Positions 1-8,986 of a DNA stretch of 64,000 nt are shown here, piece by piece. The notes beneath the pieces were generated by a model, which worked only from the letters and a program-made list of their open reading frames with translations, was not told where the DNA came from and ran no database searches. Positions within the stretch are counted from its first letter, which is position 1. Each line of letters starts with the position of its first letter. The stretch is from NCBI GenBank assembly GCA_964442495.1, contig CAYTZN010000006.1, positions 1-64,000 on the forward strand. Direction: 5' to 3'. This DNA is from CAYTZN01 sp964442495. Lineage in GTDB: Bacteria > Pseudomonadota > Gammaproteobacteria > Legionellales > Legionellaceae. The translations under genes and the position numbers were made by a program.

Positions 1-108
1 GCAAAATGTTCGCAAACGCTATTTGATCACATTTCATCATGCACATCAAAAAAATTAATCAATTTTTATATGAAGTTAGCCTCATATTTCGTGACCATCT
101 CTCAGGCT

Positions 109-1209
109 TTATGCGCGGTATCCAGCAATCTGGCTAGAATCAAGAAAGACCTGCTCTTCGACACCAGACTCTTGATTAGAAGGCACATCAAGCAATTTTT
201 TTAAATGAATATTTTTACGCTTTAAATCCACTTGTTCTGCTTTGAGTTGCTCATTTTCTTGAACAATATCATTAATAAATTGTTTACGTCTCTGCCTGCT
301 GTCTGACGAACTAATAGCATTACGTATTCTTTTAGCCTCCGCCTTTTGAGCTGGGCTCCATGTATTCTTTATTTTATTCAACTGCTCATAACGCTCTGCA
401 CGGCCTTTCTTTGCATCTAATGCTCTGCTATCAGAATATGGCCCTTTAAAAAAACAAGGAGAAGCCGCCTCATATTTTTCTTGGCTAGAGCCACTGCTAC
501 CTGAAAACATGGTAAACTCTGATGTAGCGAATAAATCAGTTTTATTTTTAGGTAAGAATGACATAAGCGTCTTATTTTCCTTCATCAAAAAATCATTCTC
601 TTGCATCAAACCTTCGCGCTCATTTATTAGAGCTTGTTTCTCATCTTTTCGTTTTTGTCTAAATCTTATCATGGCGAGACGATTTAATATGGTTCTCTTG
701 TCAGGATGCTCCTCAGGTGAAAGAGGCTTTACGGTAGGTTCACTTTCTTCCGCAGGCTCCAAATCAAAATGAGTTAGTTCAGAATCCTCTGTATTGAAAA
801 GATCGTCTTCAATCTGTAAAAATGGAAGATTTAATAGGACGTTTTTTTGGAAGGCTTTCTTATGAAACTCATTTAAACAAGCTATTGATTGTTGTTGCTC
901 TAAATAACGACACCTATATTGATCTAGTGTTAGCCAACACAATAAGTTATCCATGGGCTCTATTGCTTCCTCTATGGAATTTAAATATTTATATTTCTCC
1001 TGCAAATTATATTGTTGGTCACACACCTGTCGTTCAAGGGAAAACACCAATTGCTCATAATCAGTGTTAACTCGATTGGGAAAAATTTGATTATTCTTAT
1101 GCATTATGCCGCGCTGAAGAATAGTCAGAGCATTATGCAAGTTTCCCTGCAAACGCATTTGCTCGTGACAAAACGTCATTAACTTGACGTACCTCATGTG
1201 TAACCTCAT
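109..1209 (-). CDS. Putative effector with two tandem bZIP-like (basic leucine zipper) domains
   Basis: A 366-residue protein without signal peptide or membrane segment. Two segments each match the eukaryotic bZIP layout. In the first, N176-x7-R184 lies in a basic run (NRLAMIRFRQKRK), followed after nine residues by leucines at 194, 201, 208 and 215. In the second, N297-x7-R305 (SDSRQRRKQ) is followed by I315, L322, L329 and L336. Both zippers carry EN pairs as in real bZIPs. Residues 1-135 are helical and unrecognised; the C-terminal tail has an acidic patch (ESGVEE) resembling Dot/Icm E-block signals. The gene starts 22 nt after prfC, so it may be cotranscribed or use a promoter inside prfC. 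Met5 (1197) has GAGG six nt upstream and is the likelier start; numbering here is from 1209. The domain pattern is seen directly; DNA binding in a host nucleus is inference. A plain coiled-coil protein is the alternative. Confidence 0.7.
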   Translation of the reverse strand: MRLHMRYVKLMTFCHEQMRLQGNLHNALTILQRGIMHKNNQIFPNRVNTDYEQLVFSLERQVCDQQYNLQEKYKYLNSIEEAIEPMDNLLCWLTLDQYRCRYLEQQQSIACLNEFHKKAFQKNVLLNLPFLQIEDDLFNTEDSELTHFDLEPAEESEPTVKPLSPEEHPDKRTILNRLAMIRFRQKRKDEKQALINEREGLMQENDFLMKENKTLMSFLPKNKTDLFATSEFTMFSGSSGSSQEKYEAASPCFFKGPYSDSRALDAKKGRAERYEQLNKIKNTWSPAQKAEAKRIRNAISSSDSRQRRKQFINDIVQENEQLKAEQVDLKRKNIHLKKLLDVPSNQESGVEEQVFLDSSQIAGYRA

Positions 1210-1231
1210 AAAAAATATGTAAATTTAGAAT

Positions 1232-2812
1232 TTAATGTTCGCGCGTTGATGAAAATTGAACATGAGGGTAACGTTCCTCAGCCATTGCTAAATTAACCTT
1301 GGTAGGTGCTAAATACATCAAGGTATCACTACCATCCAACGCAAGATAATCAAACGCTTTCGTACGAAATTCCGTCATCGCTTTATCATCAGCTGTATAT
1401 ACCCAACGCGCTGCTGATACACTTACTGCCTCATAGACGCAGTCCACTCTATATTCATGTTTTAAGCGATGTGCAACCACATCAAATTGTAATACACCAA
1501 CAGCACCCAATATGAGTTGATTGCTATTTAGAGGCCTAAATACTTGCGTTGCCCCTTCTTCAGATAACTCAATCAAACCTTTGATCAACGCTTTACTTTT
1601 TAATGGATCTTTTAAACGAACCAGACGAAATAGCTCTGGTGCAAAATTGGGAATCCCTGTGAATTTTAATACCTCCCCCTCTGTGAAAGTATCACCAATC
1701 CGAATGGTTCCATGGTTGTGCAAACCGATGATATCACCAGGCAAGGCAATGTCCGCATGCGCCCTATCACCCGCCATGAACGTTAACGCATTTGATATTT
1801 GCACTTCTTTTCCTAAGCGCAAATGGTTTAATTTCATGCCCTTTTTAAACGTACCTGAACAAATTCTCAAAAAAGCAATTCTATCGCGATGTTTAGGATC
1901 CATGTTTGCCTGAATTTTAAAAACAAACCCTGAAAAACGAGGTTCTTCAGGATTAACGCTACGTTGCTCAGCTTTCCGAGGCATGGGGCCTGGAGCATAT
2001 TTAGCAAAATCATCCAATAATTCTTTAATACCAAAATTATTGATTGCCGAGCCAAAATATACCGGCGTCATTTTTCCAGACAAATAATCTTCTAAATTAA
2101 ATTGGTGTGAAGCCCCTTTGACAAGCTCCATCTCAAGGCGCAATTCCTCTGCAACCTCACCCAGTAGCTCATCTAACTTAGGATTATAAAGCCCTTGGAT
2201 TTCTACCGCATCTTGCTTTTGAGCGTTTTTGCCGGACTGGTATAAATAAACAGTATCCTCATAAAGATGGTAAATTCCCTTAAACCGCTGCCCCATTCCA
2301 ACAGGCCATGTGATGGGTGCACATTGAATTCCCAATACCGACTCAACTTCATCTAAAAGCTCAATAGGCTCCCTGCCTTCACGGTCTAATTTGTTAATAA
2401 ACGTCATGATGGGAGTATCACGAAGACGGCAAACTTCCATCAATTTAACGGTTCTGTCCTCAACCCCTTTTGCGACATCAATCACCATCAACGCAGAGTC
2501 TACTGCCGTTAAGGTGCGATAAGTGTCTTCTGAAAAATCCTCATGCCCTGGTGTGTCTAACAAGTTCATGACATGATCATTATGCGCAAACTGCATCACG
2601 GATGTCGTGATTGAAATGCCGCGCTCTTTTTCCATTTCCATCCAGTCGGAAGTTGCATGCCGACTTGCTTTCCGACCTTTCACGGTACCCGCCATTTGAA
2701 TAGCACCCCCAAACAGCAGTAATTTTTCAGTTACGGTAGTCTTACCTGCGTCAGGATGCGAAATGATAGCGAATGTACGGCGCTTAGAAAATTCTTGATA
2801 AAAATCAGACAT
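1232..2812 (-). CDS. prfC: Peptide chain release factor 3
   Basis: A translational GTPase that recycles RF1/RF2 from the ribosome after peptide release. The 526-residue length is typical of RF3. G motifs are clear: HPDAGKTT at 19-26, ERGISITT at 63-70 (switch I), DTPGHEDF at 86-93 and NKLDRE at 140-145. The GRKASRHATSDW stretch after the P-loop separates RF3 from EF-G. The C-terminal half holds the EF-Tu domain 2-like barrel and the RF3 C-terminal domain. The bZIP-like gene follows on the same strand after a short gap. Confidence 0.97.
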   Translation of the reverse strand: MSDFYQEFSKRRTFAIISHPDAGKTTVTEKLLLFGGAIQMAGTVKGRKASRHATSDWMEMEKERGISITTSVMQFAHNDHVMNLLDTPGHEDFSEDTYRTLTAVDSALMVIDVAKGVEDRTVKLMEVCRLRDTPIMTFINKLDREGREPIELLDEVESVLGIQCAPITWPVGMGQRFKGIYHLYEDTVYLYQSGKNAQKQDAVEIQGLYNPKLDELLGEVAEELRLEMELVKGASHQFNLEDYLSGKMTPVYFGSAINNFGIKELLDDFAKYAPGPMPRKAEQRSVNPEEPRFSGFVFKIQANMDPKHRDRIAFLRICSGTFKKGMKLNHLRLGKEVQISNALTFMAGDRAHADIALPGDIIGLHNHGTIRIGDTFTEGEVLKFTGIPNFAPELFRLVRLKDPLKSKALIKGLIELSEEGATQVFRPLNSNQLILGAVGVLQFDVVAHRLKHEYRVDCVYEAVSVSAARWVYTADDKAMTEFRTKAFDYLALDGSDTLMYLAPTKVNLAMAEERYPHVQFSSTREH

Positions 2813-2990
2813 GTTACAACCTATAGACGTGAGGGCAGCTTATTAAAGGTGACTATTTTAGGACAAATCGTCTAAACAAACAATTTGAACGGTTTTTTAA
2901 CGTGAGTAAAGCGCTAACGCCGGCATTTTGATTTTATAATCAGCACCTATATGCGTTTATCCTACGCTTTAAAAATGAGATTTAAAATAG

Positions 2991-4043
2991 CTAAAGCCCT
3001 AAGGGCAATTCAGGCTGACCACATTCAAAATAATCAGCAATTTTTGCGTTAGTAACGTTTGCTAATGTATTGGGTTGCCAATGCGGGTTTTTATCTCTAT
3101 CGATAAGAAGAGCCCTAACACCTTCGTAAAAATCAGGCTCTCTCATGAAGTGACCCACCAAACAATAATCCATCTTAACGCAGGCCGCCATGCTCATCGT
3201 TTTAGCTTTTTGTAGTTGGGCTAGCGTTACTTTAAGGCTTATGGGTGATTTTTTTCCAAGGTTATTTAAAGTAGTGATATGCCATTCATCACCCACATTA
3301 GCAAGGTTTGCAAAAATAGACTCGACCTCAGCCTCATTAAAAGAGTCATCAACCTTAGTTTGCAACTCAATAAGTGACTTAGTCACCGGGGACGCAAAGG
3401 CGTTTAAGCAGGCATCCACGCGTTCATGTGGGTCTTTTGACAAGTCTGCTTCAATCAACTGCTCTAAAACCAATTGAAGTTTATCTGAAGAAATACAATA
3501 TTTAACAAGGCCTGCCACACAAGCCTCATCTGCATTGAACCGATGACCAGTGAGCCCCAAATAAACCCCCAATGCCCCAGAGCACTGCGACAATAAATAA
3601 CTCGCCCCAATGTCCGGAAAAAAACCAATTGCCGTCTCTGGCATAGCAAACTTAAAATTCTCAGTCGCGACAGGATGTGAGCCATGCAAGGAAATCCCCA
3701 CACCCCCACCCATGGTTATCCCATCCATTAGGGCAATATAAGGTTTGGAAAAATGATGAATAAAGTGATTCAAACGGTACTCATGCCAGAAAAACTGCAT
3801 TTGCTCATGGTGATCTGATAATCCGGTATCATAAAGCCACCGAACATCTCCGCCAGCACAAAAGGCCTTGTCAAGGGCCGAGCGAATCACTACCGCATGA
3901 ACATGATTATCCTCTTGCCAAACCTGAAGTTTATGTTGCAAGGCATGGATCATCCGTAACGTCAGTGCATTTAAAGCCCCTGTTCGTTGCAAAGTAACAA
4001 TCCCTATATGTCCTTCTTCTCTGAAACCAATCTCTAAAGGCAT
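2991..4043 (-). CDS. 3-hydroxyisobutyryl-CoA hydrolase (crotonase superfamily)
   Basis: Predicted to hydrolyse 3-hydroxyisobutyryl-CoA to free 3-hydroxyisobutyrate in valine degradation. The 350-residue length and the FCAGGDVR motif (61-68) mark the HIBCH branch rather than ordinary enoyl-CoA hydratase. The segment PETAIGFFPDIGASY holds E136 and D144, with the same eight-residue spacing as the catalytic Glu/Asp pair of characterised HIBCH. It is the last gene of a three-gene operon, starting one base after the hydratase gene ends. The substrate assignment rests on family resemblance and operon context. Confidence 0.88.
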   Translation of the reverse strand: MPLEIGFREEGHIGIVTLQRTGALNALTLRMIHALQHKLQVWQEDNHVHAVVIRSALDKAFCAGGDVRWLYDTGLSDHHEQMQFFWHEYRLNHFIHHFSKPYIALMDGITMGGGVGISLHGSHPVATENFKFAMPETAIGFFPDIGASYLLSQCSGALGVYLGLTGHRFNADEACVAGLVKYCISSDKLQLVLEQLIEADLSKDPHERVDACLNAFASPVTKSLIELQTKVDDSFNEAEVESIFANLANVGDEWHITTLNNLGKKSPISLKVTLAQLQKAKTMSMAACVKMDYCLVGHFMREPDFYEGVRALLIDRDKNPHWQPNTLANVTNAKIADYFECGQPELPLGL

Positions 4044-4044
4044 A

Positions 4045-4818
4045 TTATAGTCCTTTAAAATGAGCTGGCCGTTTGGCTAAAAATGCGGCCACCCCCTCTG
4101 CTTTGTCTTCGCTTGCGCACACTTTTGAAAAATGCACGGCTTCCAAATGCAACGCATCGGAGAGAGACATGTCATACCCCCTGTCGATGGACTCCATCAC
4201 ACTCGTGATGGCCAAGGGCGCCATTGATAATATACCTTTTAATAAGGCGTAACCCTCGCTTAGCAATGCATCAGCCTCGACCACTTGGCTCACCAAGCCC
4301 CATTGAAATGCTGTTTCAGCATTGATAAATCGCCCCGTTAAACAAAGATCCAGTGCTCGCCCCTTGCCGACCAATCGCGCTAATCGCTGCGTACCACCAA
4401 ACCCTGGAATAACCCCAAGCTTTACTTCTGGTTGACCAAATTGCGTAGTTGTTGCGGCAATTCTCATGCTTGCAGACATGGCAAGCTCACAACCGCCACC
4501 AAAAGCAACCCCATTAATAACCGCTAAAGAAGGCTTGCCCAATGTTTCAAGCTGGCGAAAAACATGTTGACCAAAACAGGCAAATTGATACCCTTTTTCT
4601 GCATGACACTCGGCTAGTCTTGATATATCAGCCCCGGCACAAAACGCTTTTCCCTTGCCCGTTAAAAGTATACCTTTTACGGCTTTATTATCTTTAGCAG
4701 ATGTGAACAACTCCAACAATGCCTCTAACACTTCATGACTTAAAGCATTTAATTTTTCCGGCCGATTTAATGTAATGGTTAAAATACCATCTTCAATATG
4801 CTTCTCAACAAAACTCAT
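4045..4818 (-). CDS. Enoyl-CoA hydratase
   Basis: A 257-residue crotonase that hydrates 2-enoyl-CoA, here most likely methacrylyl-CoA in valine breakdown. AFCAGADI (58-65) forms part of the oxyanion hole. E111 (GGGCELAMS) and E131 (GQPEVKLG) sit at the 20-residue spacing of the two catalytic glutamates of mitochondrial enoyl-CoA hydratase, so both acid/base residues are kept. It is the middle gene between an acyl-CoA dehydrogenase and the hydroxyisobutyryl-CoA hydrolase. A broader short-chain substrate range is possible. Confidence 0.9.
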   Translation of the reverse strand: MSFVEKHIEDGILTITLNRPEKLNALSHEVLEALLELFTSAKDNKAVKGILLTGKGKAFCAGADISRLAECHAEKGYQFACFGQHVFRQLETLGKPSLAVINGVAFGGGCELAMSASMRIAATTTQFGQPEVKLGVIPGFGGTQRLARLVGKGRALDLCLTGRFINAETAFQWGLVSQVVEADALLSEGYALLKGILSMAPLAITSVMESIDRGYDMSLSDALHLEAVHFSKVCASEDKAEGVAAFLAKRPAHFKGL

Positions 4819-4839
4819 AAATAACTCCTGTTATCTTCA

Positions 4840-5994
4840 CTAATCAATTAAATATTCAACATCCAATACTGTTTTTGCAATGATTTCACGCATGATTTCA
4901 TTGGTCCCCTCAAGAATTTGATGCACACGCAAATCTCTAAACAAGCGTTCTATTTGATAATCCCGTAAATAACCATACCCCCCATGCAACTGCATGGCTT
5001 TATCACTGATTTGAAAGGCCGTGTCAGTTGCAAGTCGCTTTGCCATAGCACAATACATGGGCGCTTTAGGATCACCTTTATCCAAAGCATCAGCTGCGCG
5101 GTACACCATTAATCGGGCCGCATCAAAATCCGTTAACATGTCTGCAAAATAAAACCGAAGGGCTTGCATGTGACTAAGCGGCTTGCCAAATTGCTTACGT
5201 TCATGCAAATACGATTGGGTAAGGCGCAAACAAGCCGTAGCGCCTCCTAAAGAGCAGGCAGCAATATTTACACGCCCCCCATTTAAAGCATTCAATGCTA
5301 TCTTAAACCCCGTCCCTTCTTCACCAACTCGGTTTTCTACGGGCACACGGCAATTTTCAAAAAATAACATCGACGTGGGTTGATTGCGCCAACCCATTTT
5401 CTTTTCAAGTTTTCCAAAGCTTAATCCTGGTGTGTTTTTTTCTACAAGAAGCGCTGTGATGCCATGATGAGAATCATCCCCCGTTCTAACCATGCATAAA
5501 TATACATCACTCACACTGCCGCCAGATATGAACGCTTTTGAACCATTTAAAACATAATGATCACCATCAATAACAGCGCGACTTCTTAAGGAGGCAGCAT
5601 CAGAGCCTGACTCAGGCTCTGTTAAACAATAACTCGCAAACACGTCCATAGAGGTTAGCCGATACCCCCATTTCTGACGTAACGTCTCGCTTGCATATTT
5701 ATCAATCAAGGCAGTGACCATGTTATGAATGGATAAATAAGCACTGGTGCTTACGCATCCTGTAGCCAGTTGCTCAAAAATAAGTGCCGCATCAAGGCGG
5801 GTTAACTGTGTACCGCCAATATCTTCCCCTGCAACCATCCCAGCCATTCCTAATTGAGCGGCCTGGCGAAATACTTCTTTTGGAAAATAAGCCTCTTCAT
5901 CCCAGCGCTCTGCATTAGGCAACAATTGATTACGTGCAAACTCTGCAGCCATGTCTCGAAAAGCGCTATGTTCGTCCGTCAGTTGAAATTGCAT
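4840..5994 (-). CDS. Acyl-CoA dehydrogenase (isobutyryl/short-chain type)
   Basis: An FAD enzyme of 384 residues that forms a 2,3 double bond in an acyl-CoA. The N-terminal helical domain, YCLTEPESGSD flavin-binding motif, AMQLHGGYGY motif and the C-terminal QILEGTNEIMR are present. E362 of the EGT motif is at the position of the catalytic base of short/medium-chain enzymes. The start at 5994 is chosen because AAGGA lies eight nt upstream; a TTG two codons earlier is less likely. It is the first gene of the operon with the hydratase and hydroxyisobutyryl-CoA hydrolase, so isobutyryl-CoA is the most probable substrate (inference from context). Confidence 0.9.
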   Translation of the reverse strand: MQFQLTDEHSAFRDMAAEFARNQLLPNAERWDEEAYFPKEVFRQAAQLGMAGMVAGEDIGGTQLTRLDAALIFEQLATGCVSTSAYLSIHNMVTALIDKYASETLRQKWGYRLTSMDVFASYCLTEPESGSDAASLRSRAVIDGDHYVLNGSKAFISGGSVSDVYLCMVRTGDDSHHGITALLVEKNTPGLSFGKLEKKMGWRNQPTSMLFFENCRVPVENRVGEEGTGFKIALNALNGGRVNIAACSLGGATACLRLTQSYLHERKQFGKPLSHMQALRFYFADMLTDFDAARLMVYRAADALDKGDPKAPMYCAMAKRLATDTAFQISDKAMQLHGGYGYLRDYQIERLFRDLRVHQILEGTNEIMREIIAKTVLDVEYLID

Positions 5995-6120
5995 CGTCAA
6001 AATCCTTATTTATTTGCATTCACAATGGTTTGGTCAGATGTATGCGATCATATGACGCGCATTAAAAGAGTGCTATCATCGCTAACCTTGTATGCCCATG
6101 AAAGAAAAAAGAATAATCAC

Positions 6121-7950
6121 ATGAGCGTCTTTACGCAAGTTAATTCATCTAAAAAAACACCCGCACAAATTTTAAAAGATTACTATGGCTTTGATGCCTT
6201 CCGCACTCAGCAGGAAGACATCGTTAAAGACGTGGCGGCGGGGCTAGATCTTTTGGTTCTTATGCCGACAGGTGGTGGGAAATCCCTTTGCTATCAAATT
6301 CCGGCCCTTCTCCGCGATGGTGTGGGAATTGTAGTTTCGCCGCTGATTGCGCTCATGGAAGACCAAGTAACCGCCATGAAATTACAAGGAATTAGAGCCG
6401 CTTACTACAACTCCTCTCTCAGTAGTAGTGAAGCCCGCAAAGTGCTTCAAGAACTTCATAACAATGAGCTTGATCTTCTCTACATCGCCCCAGAGCGCTT
6501 ACTAAGTGAATCATTTCTTGCACGCCTAGAAGAGTGCTCCCTCGCTTTGTTTGCGATAGATGAAGCGCATTGTATTTCACAATGGGGCCATGATTTTCGC
6601 CCAGAATATGCAGCCCTTGGTTTGCTCAAATCACATTTTCCTCATGTACCCATCATCGCTCTAACTGCCACCGCAGATATTCAAACCCAGCAAGACATTA
6701 TTCGTCGGCTCAATTATCAGCCCAAACATTACATTACGTCTTTTAATCGTCCTAACATTCATTACCATGTGGTCATTAAAAATAACCCCATTAAACAATT
6801 GGATCAATTTCTTAAATCTCAACAACAGCAAGCGGGAATTATCTACTGTGGCACACGAGCAAGCGTTGAAAGGCTCGCAGAAAAACTCCAAGAACTAGGC
6901 TATGCTGCCCGAGGGTATCATGCAGGGCTTTCTCATGCTGAGCGCCGTGAGGTACAAACCTTGTTCCGCCATGACAATATCGATATTGTGGTAGCGACCA
7001 TCGCTTTTGGAATGGGTATTGATAAACCCAACGTGCGCTTTGTCGTACACCATGATTTACCCAAAACCATCGAAAGTTACTATCAAGAGACCGGTCGCGC
7101 AGGACGAGATGGGTTACCTGCTCAAGCATTATTATTGTACGATCCAGCAGACAGCGGAAGGCTTCGCGCCTGGATTGAAGCCACGCCTGAAGGCACACAA
7201 AAACGTATAGAGCACCATAAACTTAATCACATGGTCGCCTTTGCTGAGGCCACGGATTGCCGGAGAAAAATCCTTTTACGTTATTTTGATGAGGCTTATG
7301 AACAAGCCTGTGGTTATTGCGACATCTGTGACCATCCCCCTGAAATTACAGACGCAACGATTGATGCCCAAAAATTACTGTCATGCATTTACCGTCTTCG
7401 TCAAAATTATGGATTAATGCACGTCATCGATGTTTTAAGAGGCAGTAACTCTGAAAAAATAAAACAACTAAGCCATCATCTTTTAACAACCTATGGAATT
7501 GGTAAAGAAAAGTCTGCAAACTATTGGAAGCAATTAGCATGGCAACTCATTCACCGAGAATATTGTTTTCAAAATGTAGAGCGCTACAATATTCTTTGTC
7601 TAAAACCAAAAGCCATTCCTGTACTACGGGGAGAGGAAAAAGTAACGCTCGCAGTACTTCCTGTTGAATTACAAAAAGAAGACTCTCCAAAAAGGAAAAA
7701 AGACCGCAATACCCTTTCACTATCGAGCAGTCCTCTTTTTGAAGCATTGCGTGCTTTACGCCGACAACTTGCGGATGAAGAAAACAAACCACCCTTCATG
7801 ATTTTTAGTGATATGACTCTGCATGAAATGGTACGTATAAAACCACAAAATCTGGAACAACTATTGACAGTTTCAGGTGTGGGCCAACATAAATTGGCCC
7901 ACTATGGTCATCATTTTTTAAAAGCCCTTCGTCACGCTGAAATAACGTAG
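6121..7950 (+). CDS. recQ: ATP-dependent DNA helicase RecQ
   Basis: A 3'-5' SF2 helicase of RecF-pathway recombination and fork repair. With the ATG at 6121 it is 609 residues, the length of E. coli RecQ; the reading frame is open further upstream but the homology starts at MSVFTQ. Walker A is MPTGGGKS (48-55) and the DEAH box is at 147-150 in AIDEAHCISQWGHDFR. Motif VI appears as QETGRAGRDG. A zinc-binding cysteine set (CGYCDIC) is followed by the winged-helix RQC region and an HRDC domain at the C-terminus. It is divergent from the acyl-CoA dehydrogenase operon. Confidence 0.97.
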   Translation: MSVFTQVNSSKKTPAQILKDYYGFDAFRTQQEDIVKDVAAGLDLLVLMPTGGGKSLCYQIPALLRDGVGIVVSPLIALMEDQVTAMKLQGIRAAYYNSSLSSSEARKVLQELHNNELDLLYIAPERLLSESFLARLEECSLALFAIDEAHCISQWGHDFRPEYAALGLLKSHFPHVPIIALTATADIQTQQDIIRRLNYQPKHYITSFNRPNIHYHVVIKNNPIKQLDQFLKSQQQQAGIIYCGTRASVERLAEKLQELGYAARGYHAGLSHAERREVQTLFRHDNIDIVVATIAFGMGIDKPNVRFVVHHDLPKTIESYYQETGRAGRDGLPAQALLLYDPADSGRLRAWIEATPEGTQKRIEHHKLNHMVAFAEATDCRRKILLRYFDEAYEQACGYCDICDHPPEITDATIDAQKLLSCIYRLRQNYGLMHVIDVLRGSNSEKIKQLSHHLLTTYGIGKEKSANYWKQLAWQLIHREYCFQNVERYNILCLKPKAIPVLRGEEKVTLAVLPVELQKEDSPKRKKDRNTLSLSSSPLFEALRALRRQLADEENKPPFMIFSDMTLHEMVRIKPQNLEQLLTVSGVGQHKLAHYGHHFLKALRHAEIT

Positions 7951-7955
7951 GGATT

Positions 7956-8255
7956 TTAGTACCAACCTGTATTGTAGGAGCTATAACCATAATCATATCC
8001 ATTGCCACATCTTGAACACGTTGGGCAACAAGTAGTATTAACAACAGGATAACTAATGGTCGGTGTATAAGTAGTGGTCGCTACGTACTTTGTGGTTGGA
8101 ACATAGGTCGTTTTAGCCACATAGGTTGTCGTAGGTACGTAAGCAGTAGTTGTAGTATAACCACACCCACCCGAAGCACAGCCACTATTATAACTACACC
8201 CCATAACGGTCAATGCACAAGCCGATAAGCCCAATGAAATTAGATAACGATTCAT
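7956..8255 (-). CDS. Small lipoprotein with hexapeptide TTxYV(P/A) repeats
   Basis: A 99-residue exported protein. The signal peptide ends in a lipobox (VMGC, Cys20), predicting lipid attachment. Residues about 33-68 are a regular repeat in which Tyr recurs every six residues (TTTYVA, KTTYVP, TTKYVA and variants, about six units). The C-terminal part is rich in Cys, Gly and Tyr (CCPTCSRCGNGYDYGYSSY). The composition suggests a small surface or periplasm-facing outer membrane lipoprotein. No known family is recognised. It is convergent with recQ with only five bases between them. Confidence 0.7.
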   Translation of the reverse strand: MNRYLISLGLSACALTVMGCSYNSGCASGGCGYTTTTAYVPTTTYVAKTTYVPTTKYVATTTYTPTISYPVVNTTCCPTCSRCGNGYDYGYSSYNTGWY

Positions 8256-8404
8256 GATTCACTTCCTTGTTAGGTTGGTACAATAATTATACACATAGGT
8301 TTATATATAATCAAACTTGGGAAGTGATTTTTTTGCGAGCGTTGAAATATATTGGGGAAGGTCTGGGGAAGGTCTATAGAGTAAACATCTATAGACCCGC
8401 AAAT

Positions 8405-8803
8405 TTACTGTTTAACACACGTCTCTATGCCGACTTTATTCTTTTCTAAATACACCCAATTGCCTTGTAATTGGTTATTACTTGCGGTGTAAGTATAATT
8501 TTGCATACCCACGCTAGACATGTCTATCTTGTTTTGAAATCCTATTGAAAGCACATTGTTATTAAAAAGACCCACACCGATATAAATAAAACTGTCGTGA
8601 GATTTCTTATCACCTTCGTCATAATCCATGATGGTATGATAAACATTATTGCCTTGAGCCTTAACAACCAACGTGCCAGTGTAAGCTTTGTTGTTTAAAT
8701 AGGGGTCTATGCCGTTGCATTTATAAGTACCCTCAATGGAAGCGTCAGCAAAGACCGTGGACGAGCCTAACACCAACAACGCTATCAGTTTTTTATATTT
8801 CAT
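8405..8803 (-). CDS. Secreted hypothetical protein
   Basis: A 132-residue protein with a clear signal peptide (MKYKKLIALLVLGSSTVFADA, cleavage near residue 21). The mature part begins SIEGTYKCNGIDPYL and ends in IETCVKQ. The two cysteines (TYKCNG and ETCVK) could form a disulfide linking the ends of a small beta-rich domain. The pattern of alternating strands and the GTY/GNW motifs suggest a lipocalin-like or similar small beta barrel, but no family is recognised. A single gene, separated from both neighbours by intergenic DNA. Confidence 0.65.
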   Translation of the reverse strand: MKYKKLIALLVLGSSTVFADASIEGTYKCNGIDPYLNNKAYTGTLVVKAQGNNVYHTIMDYDEGDKKSHDSFIYIGVGLFNNNVLSIGFQNKIDMSSVGMQNYTYTASNNQLQGNWVYLEKNKVGIETCVKQ

Positions 8804-8986
8804 GAAAAGTCCCTTTTAATTAATCATTCGATTTAGTCTAACCTTTAACAACCTATTGTCACTCGTAAATGTCTTTACATGCACGCGATAATTTATCACT
8901 TAATTTTCTCCTATTGATAGACAGATCTTCATGAAAATTTATCTATTTTGAGCTATGATTGCTTTTTTTGAATTCGGAGTAGCGCC

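Noticed and set aside
8267..8449. 60-residue forward ORF between two exported proteins
   Set aside because: Overlaps the 3' end of the secreted hypothetical gene on the other strand, with no domain content.
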